A DNA stretch of 18,445 nt from contig JBPCKZ010000123.1 of the NCBI GenBank assembly GCA_051003795.1, positions 1 to 18,445 on the forward strand, given 5' to 3'. How positions within the stretch are numbered: position 1 is the first letter of the stretch; every line of letters starts with the position of its first letter. Of this stretch, positions 15,963 to 18,445 are shown one piece after another. The notes below the pieces were generated by a model that worked only from the letters and a program-made list of their open reading frames with translations, was not told the DNA's origin and ran no database searches. Position numbers and translations under genes: made by a program. This DNA is from JALYXS01 sp051003795 (GTDB lineage Bacteria > Acidobacteriota > Terriglobia > Bryobacterales > Bryobacteraceae).

Positions 15963-16625
15963 ATGACACCCCAAGAACGGCAACTGCTCGAATCGCTTGC
16001 TACCCGGATCGCGAATACACCCGTACCCGAGAAGGATCTCGAAGCGGAAGAACTGATCCGGCAGCGGATCGGTTCTAATCCAAATGCGCTATACATTTTG
16101 ACGCAGACCGCGCTGATCCAAGACATGGCGCTCCAGCACGCGAACGCGCAAGTTCAGGAATTGCAGCAACGGCTCGCGCGCCAGGGTGTAGGCGGCCCCT
16201 CGCTGGAAGGCCAGCCGCATCAAAGTTTCCTTGGCCGATTGTTTGGCACGGGAGGAGAGACGCATCCCCCCGCACCCGCGACGCAGCCGATGTATTCCGG
16301 CGTTGCTCCCGGCGTTGCTCCCGGTGTTGCCCCCGGGATGGGCTCGAGTTTCCTTCGTAGCGCGGCGACCACGGCCGCGGGGGTCGCCGCCGGTGCGCTC
16401 GCGTTTGAGGGCATCGAAGCGCTCCTGGGACATGGCGGCGGGATGGGCATCGGCCAAGGTTTCATGGGCGGGGGATTGGGCGAGACCGGTTTTCTGAATC
16501 CATCGAGAGAAACTTCGGACGCCGGCGTGAAGGACGACGATAATGCATCCGTGACGGATGCCGACTACGACGATTCGGCGGACAGCTCCTCGGACGATGA
16601 CTTAAGCGGGGATATATCGGTTTAG
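15963..16625 (+). CDS. DUF2076-type protein with acidic tail
   Basis: A 220-residue protein matching the DUF2076 family in its first 75 residues: MTPQERQLLESLATRI, then LEAEELIRQRIGSNPNALYI and LTQTALIQDMALQHA, followed by a short coiled coil. The middle has the family's FLGRLFG motif, a Pro/Ala-rich linker with three GVAP units (near 113-125) and a hydrophobic helix SFLRSAATTAAGVAAGALAF that may associate with membrane. After a Gly/Met-rich stretch, the C-terminus is very acidic (VTDADYDDSADSSSDDDLSG). ATG 15963 is chosen because it gives the family N-terminus and has GAGGA five bases upstream; an in-frame ATG at 15804 would overlap the kinase. It starts 67 bases after the kinase gene and may share its transcript. 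The molecular role of this family is not known to me. Confidence 0.85.
   Translation: MTPQERQLLESLATRIANTPVPEKDLEAEELIRQRIGSNPNALYILTQTALIQDMALQHANAQVQELQQRLARQGVGGPSLEGQPHQSFLGRLFGTGGETHPPAPATQPMYSGVAPGVAPGVAPGMGSSFLRSAATTAAGVAAGALAFEGIEALLGHGGGMGIGQGFMGGGLGETGFLNPSRETSDAGVKDDDNASVTDADYDDSADSSSDDDLSGDISV
16299..16334 (+). repeat. Three 12-bp tandem units inside the DUF2076-type gene
   Basis: GGCGTTGCTCCC occurs twice exactly (16299-16310, 16311-16322) and once with two changes (16323-16334). It encodes a Gly-Val-Ala-Pro repeat in a flexible linker. Being a multiple of three, copy-number change would keep the frame. Confidence 0.85.
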
Positions 16626-16649
16626 ATGTGCGGTTTTGCACCGGCAAGA

Positions 16650-16814
16650 TTATGTTGGATCGGTTCGCCGCCGTGTTTCCACTACGCCAGGTAGTCCGCT
16701 TTCAGGGTCAAACGGACGGCCTTGGTTCCGCCGGGCGGCGACCCGATTCTTACCTTCCTTGATCAGCAACCGTTCATCACGGTCGGGATCGTTGACCGCT
16801 TTGCTGGCAACAAA
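16650..16814 (-). pseudogene. Truncated open frame beside the insertion sequence, start missing
   Basis: A 54-codon open frame on the minus strand reads VASKAVNDPDRDERLLIKEG, then KNRVAARRNQGRPFDPESGL, and ends at TAA 16650. Its charged, balanced composition looks protein-like, but it has no ATG, GTG or TTG start and is closed upstream by a TGA just where the transposase promoter region begins. It could be the 3' remainder of a gene cut by the insertion sequence. No family recognised, and chance openness is possible at this length. Confidence 0.3.
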
Positions 16815-16818
16815 TCAC

Positions 16819-16847
16819 TTGACTCACACACAATTTAGGCTCATAAT
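16819..16847 (+). promoter_or_regulatory. Sigma70-like promoter of the transposase
   Basis: TTGACT (16819-16824) and CATAAT (16842-16847) are 17 bases apart, close to consensus in both boxes and ideal in spacing. Transcription would begin near 16853-16855, at or beside the GTG start, so a leaderless message is possible. Confidence 0.6.
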
Positions 16848-16853
16848 GGGTTT

Positions 16854-17786
16854 GTGGATAGTGTTAACGTAAACATTCCCGAAGGTTTGATGGCTGCGAT
16901 TGAGTATTTCGCGGAACCGCAAATATGCTTTCAAGCGGTTAAATTTGCGAAGTGGGGAGCGAAAGGGCCATCTTGCCCGCGTTGTGCCGCTACGCGGATT
17001 TCCTTCCTCACCACGCGCCTGATGTGGACGTGCCTTGAATGCCGGAAGCAGTTCTCTGTTAAGGTCGGCACGATTTTCGAGGACAGTCCTATTCCACTCA
17101 ACAAGTGGATGTGCGCCATGTGGCTGATTGCCAACTGCAAAAATGGTGCTTCTTCCTATGAAGTCGCCCGCGCTCTCAAGGTCACGCAGCGGACGGCATG
17201 GTTCATGGACCATCGCATCCGCTACGCCATGCATAACGGCACGATTAATAAAATGTCTGGCGAAGTCGAAGCCGACGAAACATTCATCGGCGGCAAGGCC
17301 CGGAACATGCACGCAGACAAGAAAGCCGAAAAGATTCACGGACGCGACAACTACGGCAAGGCGGTTGTGTTCGGTCTGCTTGAGCGCAATACCGGACGCG
17401 TGCACGCGGCGGTAGTGCCAGATCGGAGTAAGGAAACACTTCAGGGTGAAGTAAAGGCCTACGTTCGCAAGCATGCTCACCTGATGACTGATGAGCATCT
17501 GGCTTATGACGGGCTTAACAGCGAGTACGCTCACAAGGTAGTCAACCATGCCGAAACGTACGTCAACGGCAATGTCCACACCAACCGAATGGAGAATTTC
17601 TGGAGTCTTTTGAAACGCTCGGTTAGAGGCACCTATGTGAGTGTTGAACCGTTCCATCTCTTTAGATACCTCGATGAGCAATCGTTCCGCTATAACGAAC
17701 GCCACTCAACAGACCGTGAACGGTTTGAAAAGGTGTTGGGATCGATATCCGGCAAGCGCCTAACCTACGCGCGGGTGAAGGGGTGA
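16854..17786 (+). CDS. IS1595-family transposase (ISXO2-like)
   Basis: A 310-residue, full-length transposase. An N-terminal zinc ribbon uses Cys41/Cys44 (CPRC) and Cys60/Cys63 (CLEC). The family block QFSVKVGTIFEDSPIPLNKW (67-86) and a helix-turn-helix around 100-126 (SYEVARALKVTQRTAWFM) follow. The ISXO2-like catalytic domain shows the expected D-D-N-E set: Asp141 (EADETFIGGK), Asp213 (TDEHLAYDG), Asn244 and Glu247 (HTNRMENFW). No stop or frameshift is present, so it may be active. GTG 16854 is used because upstream residues (NIPEGLMAAIEYF) resemble the family N-terminus; ATG 16890, with GAAGG four bases before it, is the alternative. The promoter lies immediately upstream and a small ORF follows after five bases. 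Confidence 0.95.
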   Translation: MDSVNVNIPEGLMAAIEYFAEPQICFQAVKFAKWGAKGPSCPRCAATRISFLTTRLMWTCLECRKQFSVKVGTIFEDSPIPLNKWMCAMWLIANCKNGASSYEVARALKVTQRTAWFMDHRIRYAMHNGTINKMSGEVEADETFIGGKARNMHADKKAEKIHGRDNYGKAVVFGLLERNTGRVHAAVVPDRSKETLQGEVKAYVRKHAHLMTDEHLAYDGLNSEYAHKVVNHAETYVNGNVHTNRMENFWSLLKRSVRGTYVSVEPFHLFRYLDEQSFRYNERHSTDRERFEKVLGSISGKRLTYARVKG

Positions 17787-17791
17787 CTCGG

Positions 17792-17920
17792 ATGCTAGAG
17801 AAACCCGTCAAGGCAGAGGAAGAAAGCCAACAAAGAAAGAAACCGCCAGGATATCGAGCATTCGCGAAATTGCTTATGGTGGTTGTCAAGGCTCCACCAC
17901 TACGAAAGCCTTCACAATGA
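17792..17920 (+). CDS. Small ORF coupled to the transposase, 42 residues
   Basis: A short basic protein: MLEKPVKAEEESQQRKKPPG, then YRAFAKLLMVVVKAPPLRKP and SQ. It starts five bases after the transposase stop with AAGGGG eight bases before its ATG, and its TGA overlaps the next gene's ATG as ATGA. The pattern of a charged head followed by a Phe-x-x-Leu-Leu helix and an Ala-Pro-Pro/basic end resembles small ORFs I recall behind IS1595-type transposases; that recollection is the only family evidence. Its function is unknown; it could aid transposition or be antitoxin-like. Confidence 0.6.
   Translation: MLEKPVKAEEESQQRKKPPGYRAFAKLLMVVVKAPPLRKPSQ
17877..17899. repeat. Six-base inverted repeat around a CTTGAC-type motif
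   Basis: TGGTGG (17877-17882) pairs with CCACCA (17894-17899) across an 11-base loop containing GTCAAG. It lies inside the small ORF and has no T-run, so it is not a typical terminator. It might be part of an insertion-sequence end or simply coding sequence. Confidence 0.3.
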
Positions 17921-18445
17921 TTAGGGAGTTTACTCTTCATGGAAGTTTGATGCTTTTGTATGTTGTGATTATGATTACAGCCAACGCGCAGAATATTACA
18001 CCAAATAAGAATCTCTCTTTAATAGATAGATCTGAAGTAGCCTCTCTTACCTCGAAAGCCGATCGCCTCCAAAAATCAACTACGTTTTGGAATATTTGGT
18101 ATCTCGGCCTTGTGGGATTCGCCGTGGTAATCACAGCCGGAACATTCCTGTCCCAGTATTTGGCTCTCAAAAATTCTAACGAACTGGCGAGTACCGAATC
18201 ACTATTAAGCTCAGCAAAGGACCGTGCGTTGGCTAGTGAACTTAAGGATAAGGATTTGAAAATAGGCGACCTGAACATAGAATCCGGCAAGTTAAGTGCT
18301 GTCATTGCTGAACCCAATGTAAAGTGGACCCAATTGTCAAGACCATTTTTTGGCTTCTATTTGCTAGTGTCCGACGAGTCTGAGTTTGTGTTTGGGACGG
18401 CGTCGGTATCGAAACCGTCCCCTGCCATTCCGGCTCTTGAATCGG
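17917..18445 (+). CDS. Membrane/coiled-coil protein, partial, runs off the window
   Basis: An open frame of 176 codons without a stop up to the window edge. It starts at ATG 17917 in an ATGA overlap with the small ORF. The N-terminus is signal-like (FTLHGSLMLLYVVIMITANA, cleavage possible at ANAQ). A soluble segment (LIDRSEVASLTSKADRLQ) leads to a transmembrane helix at about 58-80 (FWNIWYLGLVGFAVVITAGT). After it comes a coiled coil rich in Lys, Asp and Leu (LLSSAKDRALASELKDKDLK), then a region I do not recognise (VKWTQLSRPFFGFYLL). The helix-plus-coiled-coil layout is like membrane proteins I have seen annotated only as hypothetical. Base composition is visibly AT-richer than the rest of the window, and the gene is joined to an insertion sequence, so acquisition by transfer is likely. 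Function unknown. Confidence 0.6.
   Translation, partial: MIREFTLHGSLMLLYVVIMITANAQNITPNKNLSLIDRSEVASLTSKADRLQKSTTFWNIWYLGLVGFAVVITAGTFLSQYLALKNSNELASTESLLSSAKDRALASELKDKDLKIGDLNIESGKLSAVIAEPNVKWTQLSRPFFGFYLLVSDESEFVFGTASVSKPSPAIPALES

Larger units (their letters stand above)
16819..17920 (+). mobile_element. IS1595-family insertion sequence, ends not resolved
   Basis: The element is recognised from its transposase and the small coupled ORF behind it. No matched terminal inverted repeats or target duplication could be fixed by eye, so these limits are only the promoter and the small ORF's stop. The motif CTTGAC occurs facing inward on both sides (about 16818 on plus; 17886-17891 on minus) but the flanking bases do not align well. 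The element may extend past the window if the last gene is its passenger. Confidence 0.6.

Noticed and set aside
16631..16641. Short hairpin (GTGC...GCAC) after the DUF2076-type gene as a terminator
   Set aside because: The stem is only four base pairs and no run of T follows it.
16824..17705. Minus-strand open frame of 293 codons under the transposase
   Set aside because: The plus-strand transposase has all catalytic and zinc residues; the opposite frame has no recognisable domain.
16812..17899. CTTGAC motifs facing inward on both sides of the transposase as terminal inverted repeats
   Set aside because: Only six bases match cleanly, the left copy is part of the -35 box, the right copy lies inside a coding ORF, and no target duplication was found.
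17937..18317. Minus-strand open frame of 126 codons opposite the last gene
   Set aside because: It has one hydrophobic stretch but no ribosome site or neighbour link, while the plus-strand frame is longer, open to the edge and overlaps its upstream gene as ATGA.

Overview
The window looks like a GC-rich chromosome segment of an Acidobacteriota bacterium, most likely of the Solibacter/Bryobacterales type. This rests on gene content, not on a marker gene. It carries a large Oar-like TonB-dependent receptor with an N-terminal carboxypeptidase-regulatory-like domain, Tat-exported Gfo/Idh/MocA oxidoreductase and sugar isomerase genes, a PQQ beta-propeller protein with its own c-type cytochrome, and a two-domain KaiC-like ATPase next to a hybrid histidine kinase. 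No rRNA, tRNA or CRISPR array was seen.

Positions 1-1452 are debris: the 5' part of a broken TonB-dependent receptor with a frameshift near 200, an abrupt join near 395-425 to the last TPR repeats of an unrelated protein, a possible receptor 3' tail near 841-916, and then about 540 bases with no recognisable gene.

Positions 1453-7214 (+) form a tight three-gene operon: outer-membrane receptor, Gfo/Idh/MocA oxidoreductase, and TIM-barrel sugar isomerase/epimerase. Both enzymes carry twin-arginine-type leaders. The set suggests uptake and periplasmic oxidation or rearrangement of a sugar or glycoside.

Positions 12766-7327 (-) form a seven-gene run that meets the first operon tail to tail. In transcription order it holds a 45-residue single-membrane-span protein, a short YflT-like stress protein, thiazole synthase ThiG, a second YflT-like protein with a glycine zipper, an exported esterase, a di-heme cytochrome c and a PQQ beta-propeller dehydrogenase. 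Spacing is 33 bases or less throughout and three junctions overlap. The last three genes look like a periplasmic oxidation module; the first four mix stress functions with thiamine synthesis.

Positions 12823-16625 (+), divergent from that run, hold a two-domain KaiC-like ATPase, a hybrid histidine kinase with a degenerate N-terminal receiver and an intact C-terminal receiver, and a DUF2076-type protein with an acidic tail.

Positions 16650-18445 are mobile. A truncated minus-strand reading frame ends beside an IS1595-family transposase that has a good promoter almost touching its start codon. The transposase is followed by a 42-residue ORF and then, through an ATGA overlap, by an AT-richer membrane/coiled-coil gene that runs off the window. 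The 45-residue membrane protein, the 42-residue ORF and the open-ended last gene are easily missed, because two are very short and one has no stop codon in the window.
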